A stretch of 64,000 bases of DNA, taken from the NCBI RefSeq assembly GCF_034555965.1, contig NZ_JAYDCK010000003.1, positions 3,348,001 to 3,412,000 of the forward strand, read 5' to 3'. The notes beneath the pieces are model-generated. The model did no database searches. It worked only from the letters and a program-made list of their open reading frames with translations, and had not been told where the DNA came from. The DNA is from Aquicoccus sp. G2-2. GTDB taxonomy: Bacteria > Pseudomonadota > Alphaproteobacteria > Rhodobacterales > Rhodobacteraceae. The position numbers and the translations under genes were made by a program. Positions 9,652 through 17,902 of this stretch are shown here, one piece after another (the stretch's first letter is position 1; the number at the start of each line of letters is the position of its first letter).

Positions 9652-10722
9652 TCAGATGGTGGCTTGCACCGCCGCGTCGAACGCTGCCAATGCGCGCGAG
9701 AGTGCGCCCGCCTGTTGCGCGGTGGCGAGGCTTGGCAGGGCTTGGAGCGTGGGCAGAAGTTGGGCCGCGAAATCTTCGGAGGCTTCCAGCGGCAAGAGCG
9801 ACGGCAGATTGTCGATTGCCATGATATCGAGCGGTGGCGTTTCGTGGGCGCGAAACACCGGTTCGGCCCATGTGGTTGCGGCGCTATAGAGCGGCACCGG
9901 GTTGTAATCGCTATCGGGATCGCAGGCGATGTCGCCGATGGCGGTGAGCTTGCGCGGGGCGGTGAACGCCGAGGCGGGCACGAAGACCGGCGTGCCGGGG
10001 CGCGCGAAGATGCAGTTGAAGAACAGCTCATGCGTTAGAATTTCGGGGAATGGGCCACCGGAGGCGGTTTCGGCCATATCCCATTTGGTCGGGGTGATGG
10101 CCAAGGCTTCGCAAAGGTCCGCAGCCCCCGCGCCGACGCGGCCAAGTGCGCCGATGACGATGGCGCTGGGCCGGGGTTTGCCAGTGGCTTCAAGCCGCGC
10201 GGCCAGATCGGCAAGCAGGGCGTGTTTGTTTTCATACGCGGCAACCGGCGGGCAGATTTGCCCGTGTTGCTGTGCTGCCCATGCGATCAGGGTGACAGCG
10301 GCACCGGCATAGCCCGCCCAATAGCCGAAGGCAGCGACACGGCGGTCGTGCGCGTCGGTCAGATATTCGAGGTCAATCAGCGTGCCGCCGCCCGCGCGGA
10401 AGCGTTTGAGCAGGGCGCGGCCGGAATGTTGGCCCTTGAAGGCGTGGCCGAACATGATGTGGCGATGCGGCAGCGGCGTGCCGTCTTCGGGCAATTCCTT
10501 CAGCCCGAAGATGATGGCATCGCGGGGGGCGGAGGGCCATGCGCCTTCGGGTGCAATCTCACACCCGGCATCGACATAACCTTGCAGGGGGATGGCGCGG
10601 GTGGCGCTTTGCTCGACTGTGACGCGCAGACCGGCGGCTATGAGTGTTGCCGCGCCTTCGGGGGTGAGGCCGGTGCGGGCTTCGTTGGCGCGTTGTTCGG
10701 CGCGGACCCAGAGATGTGTCAT
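9652..10722 (-). CDS. Saccharopine dehydrogenase-like protein (NAD, lysine-forming type)
   Basis: A 356-residue member of the alanine dehydrogenase/saccharopine dehydrogenase (LYS1-type) family, which interconverts saccharopine with lysine and 2-oxoglutarate. Visible features are the N-terminal domain with RAEQRANEARTGLTPEGAATL and FGLKELPEDGTPLPHRHIMFGHAFKGQ, a central AFGYWAGYAGAA segment, and a Rossmann region with SAIVIGALGRVGAGAADL. The C-terminal part holds IGDIACDPDSDYNPVPLY. ATG 10722 overlaps the stop of the upstream glutathione S-transferase by 4 bases. No partner enzyme of lysine degradation is nearby, so the physiological role is uncertain. Confidence 0.78.
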   Translation of the reverse strand: MTHLWVRAEQRANEARTGLTPEGAATLIAAGLRVTVEQSATRAIPLQGYVDAGCEIAPEGAWPSAPRDAIIFGLKELPEDGTPLPHRHIMFGHAFKGQHSGRALLKRFRAGGGTLIDLEYLTDAHDRRVAAFGYWAGYAGAAVTLIAWAAQQHGQICPPVAAYENKHALLADLAARLEATGKPRPSAIVIGALGRVGAGAADLCEALAITPTKWDMAETASGGPFPEILTHELFFNCIFARPGTPVFVPASAFTAPRKLTAIGDIACDPDSDYNPVPLYSAATTWAEPVFRAHETPPLDIMAIDNLPSLLPLEASEDFAAQLLPTLQALPSLATAQQAGALSRALAAFDAAVQATI

Positions 10723-11348
10723 AGGGCAAATTCCTTGAGAAAGCCTTGGGCATGGGCGGTTTGCACCGAGCGGCGGGCCTTCATCACGGTGTGATGGGCG
10801 GCGAGTTTGGGGAATTGCGTGATATCGACGTGATCGCCGGGCAGCCATGTGCAGACCGTGAAAAGGTAGGGATCGGCAAGGCTGAACCCATCGCCCAGCA
10901 CGTATGGCCCGGCAAGGCGGGGTTCAACATAGGCGCAGCAGGCGATCATGTTCTCATTCACCTTGGCGGCCATGGCGGCGTGGGCGGCGGGGTCATCGGC
11001 CCAGCGCGCGCCGCGCATCCCGTGGGCGTGGTTGATATGCATAGTGGAGCCGAGATAGCACATCATTTCGCGCATTTTCGCGGCCTGAAACGCATCATCG
11101 GGGACAAGCCCGGCGTGTGGGGCTTGCGCGGCCACCCATTCGAGCAGCGCGCCGGTTTCGGTGAGTGGGCCTTCTGGGGTTTCCAGGACCGGCACGCGGC
11201 CCTTCGGGTTGAGGGCGAGAAACGGCGGTTTGGTTTGCGCGGCATTGGCGAAATCGACCGGCACCAGTTCGAAATCAAGCCCCGCCTCGTGCAGCGCGAT
11301 GGCGGTGGCGGCGGAAACGGTGTTGCGGGCGAAGTGGAGTTTGAGCAT
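10719..11348 (-). CDS. Glutathione S-transferase family protein
   Basis: A 209-residue cytosolic GST. The N-terminal thioredoxin-like domain begins LKLHFARNTVSAATAIALHEAGL and has the cis-proline region KGRVPVLETPEGPLTETGALLEW. The C-terminal helical domain includes a typical GDGFSLADPYLFTVCTWL motif. Substrate cannot be predicted. It is translationally coupled to the saccharopine dehydrogenase-like gene (ATGA overlap) and follows the histidine phosphatase gene by 11 bases, so the three probably form one leftward operon. Confidence 0.88.
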   Translation of the reverse strand: MLKLHFARNTVSAATAIALHEAGLDFELVPVDFANAAQTKPPFLALNPKGRVPVLETPEGPLTETGALLEWVAAQAPHAGLVPDDAFQAAKMREMMCYLGSTMHINHAHGMRGARWADDPAAHAAMAAKVNENMIACCAYVEPRLAGPYVLGDGFSLADPYLFTVCTWLPGDHVDITQFPKLAAHHTVMKARRSVQTAHAQGFLKEFAL

Positions 11349-11359
11349 GATCTGTCCCT

Positions 11360-12019
11360 TCAGAAATGGGTCTGGGCGAATTGCCGGTCGCGCCGTTCAA
11401 GATGCGGGATAGCGTTGAAATGCGCCAGCATCGGCGTGTCGTTGACCACGTGCAAGCGATGCACGGAAGAATTCATGATCGACAGGGCGATATGCGCCCA
11501 GGCCTGTTGGTTAAGTCCGAGGACGCGCCGTAAGATGGTGGCGATCACGCCGCCCGAGGTGACCAGAAGGGCGTGGCCGGGGCTGGCGGTGATGTCGGCC
11601 ATCAGCGCATCGAGCCTGTCTGTGAAGGCGGCGTAGGTTTCGGGGGCATCGGTGATTTCACCGCGTTCCCATGCGCCGAAGACCTGTGGCAGGTGGGTGA
11701 TGTAGCCTTCGCGCCCGGTGGGCAGAGCGACGCCATGCTGCGCCTCCATCAATTGCGCCATGTGGAAATAGCTGAGTTCGTTGAGGCGCGGGTCCTGAGT
11801 GAGCGCGCCGTGGTCTTCGACCCCCATGGCGCGGGCGGTATCGACCTGACGGATGAGGGTGCCGGAATAGACATGGGCGAAGCGTTCGCCCGTCGCCTCG
11901 ATATGTTCGCCGAGCCAGAGCGCCTGTTGGCGGCCGAGATCGGAGAGCCTGTCATAGCCGAGTTCATCTCTGGCGGAGGAATTGGCCTGCCCGTGGCGAA
12001 CAAGGGTGATGTGAGTCAT
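11360..12019 (-). CDS. Histidine phosphatase family protein
   Basis: A 219-residue phosphoglycerate-mutase-like protein. The catalytic RHG motif is at the N-terminus (ITLVRHGQANS). The other expected residues are present: SGTLIRQVDTA, the catalytic Glu region (RLNELSYFHM) and a late ALLVTSGGVIATIL in place of the canonical second His motif. The second catalytic histidine is therefore not obvious, and activity should be considered uncertain. ATG 12019 follows GGAGATCGC. First gene of the leftward group with the GST and saccharopine dehydrogenase-like genes. Confidence 0.82.
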   Translation of the reverse strand: MTHITLVRHGQANSSARDELGYDRLSDLGRQQALWLGEHIEATGERFAHVYSGTLIRQVDTARAMGVEDHGALTQDPRLNELSYFHMAQLMEAQHGVALPTGREGYITHLPQVFGAWERGEITDAPETYAAFTDRLDALMADITASPGHALLVTSGGVIATILRRVLGLNQQAWAHIALSIMNSSVHRLHVVNDTPMLAHFNAIPHLERRDRQFAQTHF

Positions 12020-12139
12020 TGCGCGATCTCCTGCTGGCGTCTTGGTAGGCGAGGTTGGCGCCGGTTGGAAGGGGGCGGGGGTGAAATGAGCGGTGTCGAG
12101 GGCGCGCAGTGGGCGGCGTTTGTGCGCAGGGCCGGGTGA

Positions 12140-12176
12140 GGGAGCCTCCGGCGGGGATATTTGGAGAAAAATGAAG
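12140..12176 (+). repeat. Conserved intergenic repeat, copy 2
   Basis: Second copy of the element at 8481-8517: the same GGGAGCCTCCGGCGGGGATA core, then TTTGG, a variable AG/GG, and AAAAATGAAG. It lies 141 bases upstream of the formate dehydrogenase start, in the divergent intergenic region. Confidence 0.7.
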
Positions 12177-12316
12177 CATCGGGCGTGACGCGTATCGGAA
12201 ACCGGCGGCGGCCAGAGCGGCGTGGTGGCGCGAAATTGATGCAACCTGTCGGGATTGAGGGATGCAGGCGGTGGCGTGGTTGGTCTATGCTGTGGCCAAT
12301 ATGGGAGGGCCGAAAG

Positions 12317-15100
12317 ATGAGCGATGTGATCCGGTTTGAGCTTGATGGAGAGCAAGTTGAGGCCGAGGCGGGCCAGACCATATGGGAGGTGGCGCATGGC
12401 CGCGGGTTGGTGATTCCGCATCTGTGCCACAAGCCCGCGCCGGGATATCGCCCGGATGGCAATTGCCGGGCCTGCATGGTGGAGATCGAGGGCGAGCGGG
12501 TTCTGGCGGCCTCGTGTATTCGTGAGCCTGCCGAGGGCATGGTGGTGAAGACCGCCACGCCGCGGGCGAAGAGCGCGCGCAAGATGGTGGTCGAGATGTT
12601 GCTGGCCGATCAGCCGGAGCGGGCCGAGGCACGCGATTCGTCATCGCATTTCTGGGACATGGCGGAAGCCGTTGAGGTGGCGGAAAGCCGGTTTCCGAAG
12701 TTGGAGCCGGACCGGGTGCCGCTTTTGGATGCGAGCCATGTGGCGATGCGGGTGAATCTTGATGCGTGCATTTCCTGTGGCCTGTGTGTGCGGGCTTGTC
12801 GGGAAGTGCAGGTCAATGACGTGATCGGCATGGCCGGGCGCGGCCATGATGCGTTTCCGGTGTTCGATCAGGCCGATCCGATGGGCGCATCAACCTGCGT
12901 GGCGTGTGGCGAATGTGTGCAGGCCTGCCCGACCGGGGCGTTGATGCCTGCCGCTGTGCTGGACGCGGCGGAGCAGGGCGACAGCCGCGCCTATGACCGC
13001 GAGGTGGAAAGCATCTGTCCGTTCTGCGGGGTGGGTTGTCAGGTGTCGCTCAAGATCAAGGATGACAAGGTTCTTTACGTCGACGGCATAAACGGGCCAG
13101 CCAATGAGGGGCGGCTTTGCGTCAAGGGGCGGTTCGGGTTTGATTACATCCACCACCCGCACCGTTTGACCAAACCGTTGATCCGGCGCGAGGATGCGCC
13201 GGAGAAGGGGCTGAACGTTGATCCGGCCAATTGGGACGCGGTTTTTCGCGAGGCGACATGGGAAGAAGCGATGGAGCGCGCCGCCGGTGGGCTGGCGGGG
13301 TTGCGTGATGCCCATGGCGGCAAGGCGGTGGCCGGGTTCGGTAGTGCGAAATGCACCAACGAGGAGGCTTATCTGTTCCAGAAGCTGATCCGGCAGGGAT
13401 TTGGCCATAACAACGTCGATCACTGCACAAGGCTGTGCCATGCCTCTTCGGTGGCCGCATTGATGGAGAATGTCGGCAGTGGTGCTGTGACGGCGACGTT
13501 CAACGAGATTGAAAACGCCGATGTTGCGATCATTATCGGGGCCAACCCGATTGAGAACCATCCCGTCGCCGCGACCTTCTTCAAGCAGTTCACCAAGCGC
13601 GGTGGCAAGTTGATCGTGATGGACCCGCGCGGTGTGGGGCTGCGGCGGTTTGCGTCGCATATGCTGCAATTCCGGCCCGGTGCCGATGTTTCGATGCTCA
13701 ACGCGATCATGCATGTGATTGTCGAAGAAGAGCTTTACGACAGTCAGTATATTCACCGCTTTACCGAGAACTGGGAGGCCGAGAAGGCGCATCTGCGCGA
13801 TTTCACGCCCGAAGCGATGGCGCCGATTTGCGGGATTGCGCCTGACGTCTTGCGCGATGTGGCGCGGACATTTGCGGGTGCGAAAGCGGGGATGATCTTT
13901 TGGGGCATGGGGGTGTCGCAGCATATTCACGGCACCGACAATTCGCGCTGTCTTATCTCGCTGGCTCTGATGACCGGCAATGTCGGGCGGCCCGGCACGG
14001 GGCTGCACCCTTTGCGGGGGCAGAACAACGTGCAGGGCGCCAGCGATGCGGGATTGGTGCCGATGTTCCTCCCCGATTACCGGGACGTGACCGACCCGGG
14101 CGTGCGCGCCGCGTTCAACGAGATATGGGGGACGCAGGATTATCAGGAGGTCGAGACCGGGCTGACCGTGACCGAGATCATGGATGGGGTTCATGCGGGT
14201 GACATTCGCGGGCTTTACATTCAGGGCGAAAATCCGGCGATGTCGGACCCGGATGTGCAGCACGCGCGCGCGGCGCTGGCCAAGCTGGAGCATCTGGTGG
14301 TGCAGGATATTTTCCTGACCGAGACGGCGAATTATGCCGATGTGATTTTGCCGGCGAGCGCGTTTTACGAGAAATCGGGCACTGTGACCAACACCAACCG
14401 GCAGGTGCAGATGGGCCGCCGGGCGGTGCCGTCACCGGGCGAGGCGCGCGAGGATTGGGCGATCACGCTGGAAATGGCGCAACGGCTGGGGCTGGATTGG
14501 CATTATGACAGCCCGGCGGATGTGTTTGCCGAGATGAAGCGCGGGATGAAGAGCCTTGATAACATCACTTGGGAACGGTTGGCGAATGAGAGCGCGGTGA
14601 CATATCCGTCGCTTGGCCCCGACGATCCGGGGCAGGCGATCGTGTTTGGCGACGGGTTTCCGCGCGATGAAGGGCGGGCGCGGTTTGCGCCAGCCAACCT
14701 GATTGCACCGGACGAGGCGCCGGATGCGGAATATCCGATGATCATGACCACCGGGCGGCAGCTCGAGCATTGGCATACCGGGTCGATGACCCGGCGTTCA
14801 ATGGTGCTTGACGCGGTGGAGCCAGAGGCGAATTGTTCGCTGCATCCGAAGACGCTGCGCAAGCTGGGGGTCGAACCCGGCGGCATGGTGCGGCTGACCA
14901 CAAGGCGCGGCACGGTGACGGTGATGGCGCGGGCCGACCGGGCGGTGGCCGAAGACATGGTGTTCCTGCCGTTTGCCTTTGTGGAAGCGGCGGCGAATAT
15001 CCTGACCAACCCGGCGCTGGACCCCTATGGCAAGATCCCGGAGTTCAAGTTTTCCGCCGTGCGGGTGGAGAAGGTCGAAGAGGCCGTGGCGGCGGAGTAG
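12317..15100 (+). CDS. Molybdenum-containing formate dehydrogenase, alpha subunit
   Basis: A 927-residue oxidoreductase of the FdhF/FdsA type, oxidising formate at a bis-MGD molybdenum centre. An N-terminal 2Fe-2S ferredoxin domain has Cys at 37, 50, 53 and 67. Two 4Fe-4S motifs follow (CISCGLCVRAC and CVACGECVQAC), then the 4Fe-4S motif CPFCGVGC of the catalytic domain. A cysteine stands where selenocysteine is in E. coli FdhF (HCTRLCHASSV). The C-terminal molydopterin-binding domain includes TTGRQLEHWHTGSMTRRS. No NAD-reducing beta/gamma subunits, fdhD or cofactor chaperone are adjacent. I set the start at ATG 12317, after GGGAGGGCCG; the open frame extends further upstream. Confidence 0.87.
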   Translation: MSDVIRFELDGEQVEAEAGQTIWEVAHGRGLVIPHLCHKPAPGYRPDGNCRACMVEIEGERVLAASCIREPAEGMVVKTATPRAKSARKMVVEMLLADQPERAEARDSSSHFWDMAEAVEVAESRFPKLEPDRVPLLDASHVAMRVNLDACISCGLCVRACREVQVNDVIGMAGRGHDAFPVFDQADPMGASTCVACGECVQACPTGALMPAAVLDAAEQGDSRAYDREVESICPFCGVGCQVSLKIKDDKVLYVDGINGPANEGRLCVKGRFGFDYIHHPHRLTKPLIRREDAPEKGLNVDPANWDAVFREATWEEAMERAAGGLAGLRDAHGGKAVAGFGSAKCTNEEAYLFQKLIRQGFGHNNVDHCTRLCHASSVAALMENVGSGAVTATFNEIENADVAIIIGANPIENHPVAATFFKQFTKRGGKLIVMDPRGVGLRRFASHMLQFRPGADVSMLNAIMHVIVEEELYDSQYIHRFTENWEAEKAHLRDFTPEAMAPICGIAPDVLRDVARTFAGAKAGMIFWGMGVSQHIHGTDNSRCLISLALMTGNVGRPGTGLHPLRGQNNVQGASDAGLVPMFLPDYRDVTDPGVRAAFNEIWGTQDYQEVETGLTVTEIMDGVHAGDIRGLYIQGENPAMSDPDVQHARAALAKLEHLVVQDIFLTETANYADVILPASAFYEKSGTVTNTNRQVQMGRRAVPSPGEAREDWAITLEMAQRLGLDWHYDSPADVFAEMKRGMKSLDNITWERLANESAVTYPSLGPDDPGQAIVFGDGFPRDEGRARFAPANLIAPDEAPDAEYPMIMTTGRQLEHWHTGSMTRRSMVLDAVEPEANCSLHPKTLRKLGVEPGGMVRLTTRRGTVTVMARADRAVAEDMVFLPFAFVEAAANILTNPALDPYGKIPEFKFSAVRVEKVEEAVAAE

Positions 15101-15178
15101 GTTGGGGTTTTGATGGCGTTCGCACACCGCCCATCTCTTGCGCGGAGTTGGCAAGGATAAAGTGCTCAGCTCGCATGG

Positions 15179-15206
15179 TGGAGCGCCTGCCCACAGGCGG
15201 GCGCTC
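15179..15206. repeat. Intergenic hairpin
   Basis: An inverted repeat GAGCGCCTGCC/GGCGGGCGCTC (11 bp, one G-T pair) with a CACA loop, between the formate dehydrogenase and amidohydrolase genes. No U tract follows, so it is not a classical terminator. Confidence 0.5.
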
Positions 15207-15286
15207 GCCCGGCTCATGTTTCATGATGCTGAATTTACCCTCTTGCCCGAGCGGCGTATAGCTGGGGCAAAACGGAGGGTTCCCAG

Positions 15287-16489
15287 ATGATTCCAGTCAA
15301 TTCAGAGCGATTCCTGGCCGATTTGCACGCGCTGCGCGGTTTCGGGGCGAGCGGTGTCGGCAAGGGCGTGGTTCGGCCTGCCTATGGCGAGGCGGATATT
15401 GCGGCGCGGGAGTGGTTGAAGGGCCGGATGGACGACGCCGGGTTGGAGACGCGGTTTGACCCGATGGGCAGTTTATGGGGGCTGGCCGGGGACCGCTCGT
15501 TGTTGATGGGGTCACATTCCGACAGCCAGCCGGAGGGTGGTTGGCTTGACGGGGCGCTGGGTGTGGTAGCGGCGCTGGAGGTGGCGCGCGCCAGCAAGGA
15601 GAGTGGCGGGCCGCCGGTCTCATGCGTGTCGTTTCAGGATGAGGAAGGGCGGTTCGGCGTGACCACGGGGAGCAGCGTATGGTCGGGCAAGCTTTCGCTT
15701 GAGGAGGCGGATGCGTTGACCGACCGGGCGGGTGCGCGGCTCGGCGATGAGCGCGCGAAGATGGCGCATCTGGCGGGCGGGTTCATTGACCCGGCGCAGT
15801 TTGACGGCTTCATCGAGATGCATATCGAACAAGGGCCGTGGCTTGATCAGGCGGACGAGGCCGCAGGGGTGGTGACCGGGATTGTCGGGATCAGGGATAT
15901 GCGGATTACCCTGCAAGGTGAGCAGAACCATGCGGGCACCACGCCGATGCATTTGCGCAAGGACGCGTTTCAGGGGCTGGCCGCGTTCAATGCGGCGCTG
16001 AACGAGCGGCTGCGCAATGTGGTGGTGCCGGAGACGGTGTGGACTATCGGGCATGTGAGCCTGCACCCGGACGCGCATTCTATCGTGCCGGGGCGGGCAG
16101 TGTTCAGCATGCAATGGCGTGATGGCGATGCGGCGCGGCTGGACCGGATGGAGGCGATCATTCGGGACACGGCGGAAGAGGTGGCCGAGGCGCGCGGGCT
16201 GGGTCTGAGCTTTGGGCCGATGCTGGGGTTGGAGCCGGTGGCAATGGATGGCGCGCTGCGCAAGGCGCTGGAGGCGGCGGCGGAAGATATGGCACCGGGC
16301 AAGTGGCGGGCAATGCCGTCGGGCGCGCTGCATGATGCCACCAGCGTGGCGGTGCATATGCCGGTGGCGATGTTGTTCGTGCCGTCGATTGACGGGATCA
16401 GCCATGCCTTTGAGGAAGACACGGACGAGCGCGATCTGGTGGCGGGGTTGAAGATATTGGCCGGTGCGGTCTCTCGGCTGAAAGGGTGA
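15287..16489 (+). CDS. M20-family zinc amidohydrolase (allantoate/N-carbamoyl-amino-acid hydrolase type)
   Basis: A 400-residue binuclear-zinc hydrolase of the hydantoinase/carbamoylase (AllC/amaB) family, which cleaves N-carbamoyl or ureido groups. Zinc-ligand motifs are [28 protein letters not shown], and [12 protein letters not shown]. The dimerisation domain includes [17 protein letters not shown], and SGALHDAT and SHAFEED lie near the end. Motifs cannot distinguish allantoate from carbamoyl-amino-acid substrates. ATG 15287 follows GGAGGG. It stands apart from other purine or hydantoin genes. Confidence 0.85.
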   Translation: MIPVNSERFLADLHALRGFGASGVGKGVVRPAYGEADIAAREWLKGRMDDAGLETRFDPMGSLWGLAGDRSLLMGSHSDSQPEGGWLDGALGVVAALEVARASKESGGPPVSCVSFQDEEGRFGVTTGSSVWSGKLSLEEADALTDRAGARLGDERAKMAHLAGGFIDPAQFDGFIEMHIEQGPWLDQADEAAGVVTGIVGIRDMRITLQGEQNHAGTTPMHLRKDAFQGLAAFNAALNERLRNVVVPETVWTIGHVSLHPDAHSIVPGRAVFSMQWRDGDAARLDRMEAIIRDTAEEVAEARGLGLSFGPMLGLEPVAMDGALRKALEAAAEDMAPGKWRAMPSGALHDATSVAVHMPVAMLFVPSIDGISHAFEEDTDERDLVAGLKILAGAVSRLKG

Positions 16490-16504
16490 CCGCACCGGCC
16501 GTTT

Positions 16505-16536
16505 GGTCCTGCCGGGGAGCATCTGTTGGCAGGACC
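16505..16536. terminator. Hairpin between convergent genes
   Basis: A perfect 9-bp inverted repeat, GGTCCTGCC/GGCAGGACC, with a 14-base loop, in the 63-bp gap between the amidohydrolase and the leftward MAPEG gene. No U tract on either strand; possibly a bidirectional transcription barrier. Confidence 0.5.
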
Positions 16537-16552
16537 GCGGGAGAGACGGCGC

Positions 16553-16951
16553 TCAGATCATGCTGAGCAATCTCAGGGCGAGCGCCACTGTGGCGGCGAA
16601 GGCCAGCACGAAGGCCAGCGTACGGATCACGGTGATGCCGAGGCAATAAATGATGTAATGGGCGAGCATGGCGTAGAACCATGTCATTGCCAGAATGCCG
16701 GGATAGGGATCATCGTGCAGGCGCATCATCGCAATCAGCGCCAACGGGGCGAAGCCGATGAAGGCCTCGACCGCGACGCGGTGCGCGCGCATGGCGCGCT
16801 GGGCCCATGGGCTTTGCGGGGGTGCGGCGGGGTCATAATTGGCCATCGCGCCGATCAGCCCGCGCACCATGATCCTGTCAAGCAGGTAAGGCAGCCAGGC
16901 GAGGGCAAGCCAAAGGGCGGAAAGAGTGGTGTAGGTTTCAAGCTGGCTCAC
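16553..16951 (-). CDS. MAPEG-family membrane protein
   Basis: A 132-residue integral membrane protein with four hydrophobic segments, matching the MAPEG superfamily (membrane-associated eicosanoid/glutathione metabolism). Landmarks are the opening YTTLSALWLALAWLPYL, the conserved RAHRVAVEAF loop and LRLL at the end. Bacterial members mostly lack a known substrate. The most likely start is GTG 16951, preceded by AAAGGAACG; the ATG beside it is out of frame. Confidence 0.75.
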   Translation of the reverse strand: MSQLETYTTLSALWLALAWLPYLLDRIMVRGLIGAMANYDPAAPPQSPWAQRAMRAHRVAVEAFIGFAPLALIAMMRLHDDPYPGILAMTWFYAMLAHYIIYCLGITVIRTLAFVLAFAATVALALRLLSMI

Positions 16952-17159
16952 TGCATCGTTCCTTTTGAAATGCGCGGGTTGCGCCGGAAAGGTCTGCAAG
17001 GGGTCTGTGGCTTGTCGTTTGGATGAGGGTAGCGCAAAAAGCAGGTAATTTCTACATTTATGTGATGATGGCCGTGATGCGCCCAGATGTGGGGGTGCTG
17101 TCTATGTATTCTGCGCGCGCCGGGGCGCGTGGTTTGGCGGTCATACTTTGCGCTGGGGG

Positions 17160-17191
17160 CCGCCAAAAACCCGTGAGTGAGGTTTTGGCGG
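17160..17191 (-). terminator. Hairpin downstream of the response regulator
   Basis: Inverted repeat CCGCCAAAA(A)CC/GGTTTTGGCGG with one bulged base, beginning 7 bases after the regulator's stop. On the minus strand the T run lies inside the stem and no U tract follows, so termination efficiency is doubtful. Confidence 0.45.
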
Positions 17192-17197
17192 ACCGCT

Positions 17198-17902
17198 TTA
17201 GGTCCACCGCACTTCGCCCAGAAAGATGTAGCCTGCGCCGTAGATGGTTTTGATCAGGCGGGGGTTTTTCGGGTCTTCGCGCAGTTTGGTGCGCAGCCGG
17301 GAGATGCGCACGTCCATCGCGCGATCAAAGCTTTCGCTGGCCGCACCGCCGAGGGCTTCTTGCATGTTGGCGCGCGAGATCAGGCGGCGGGGGCGTTCGA
17401 GAAAGAGCCGCAGCACTTCGCCTTCGGCATGGGAGAAACGGGTTTCGGTGCCATGTTCATCGACCAGAAGGAAGCGGTCGAAATGCGCGGTCCAGCCGTT
17501 GAAATGGGCGGTTTCGCCGGTTTGCGACGCGCCGCCGGGTTTGCGCAGGCGGGCGCGGATGCGGGCGACGACCTCGGTCGGGTCGAACGGTTTGATGATG
17601 TAATCGTCGGCACCCAGTTCAAGGCCGGTCACCCGATCCTGCACCTGTGCGCGGCCGGAAATGATGATTACCGTGGCCCCTTGTTCAAGCGCGAGGCGAT
17701 GAACAAGGCCGAGGCCGTCACGGTCGGGCAGCGACAGATCGACGAGGCAGACATCCGGGGTGGTGCTTTTCAGCGCGGCTTCGAACTCGGTGGCGCGGGC
17801 AAAAGCGAGGGTGCGAAAGCCTGCCTCTTCGAGCGCCTGAGTGAGCATGGCGCGGATTGCGGGTTCATCGTCGAGAATGGTGACGAGCGGGGCAGAACTC
17901 AT
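17198..17902 (-). CDS. OmpR-family response regulator
   Basis: A 234-residue two-component regulator. The receiver domain (about 5-120) has the acidic pair DDEP, the phospho-acceptor Asp near residue 55 (VCLVDLSLPDRD), an IIISG segment and the conserved Lys in YIIKPFDP. The C-terminal winged helix (about 135-230) is the Trans_reg_C type with SFDRAMDVRISRLRTKL and IKTIYGAGYIF. Its start overlaps the stop of the upstream hybrid kinase by 4 bases, so the two are probably a cognate pair. Targets unknown. Confidence 0.92.
   Translation of the reverse strand: MSSAPLVTILDDEPAIRAMLTQALEEAGFRTLAFARATEFEAALKSTTPDVCLVDLSLPDRDGLGLVHRLALEQGATVIIISGRAQVQDRVTGLELGADDYIIKPFDPTEVVARIRARLRKPGGASQTGETAHFNGWTAHFDRFLLVDEHGTETRFSHAEGEVLRLFLERPRRLISRANMQEALGGAASESFDRAMDVRISRLRTKLREDPKNPRLIKTIYGAGYIFLGEVRWT

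Noticed and set aside
12890-14293. A 467-codon open frame antisense to formate dehydrogenase
   Set aside because: Covers conserved metal and cofactor motifs of the forward gene; shadow composition.
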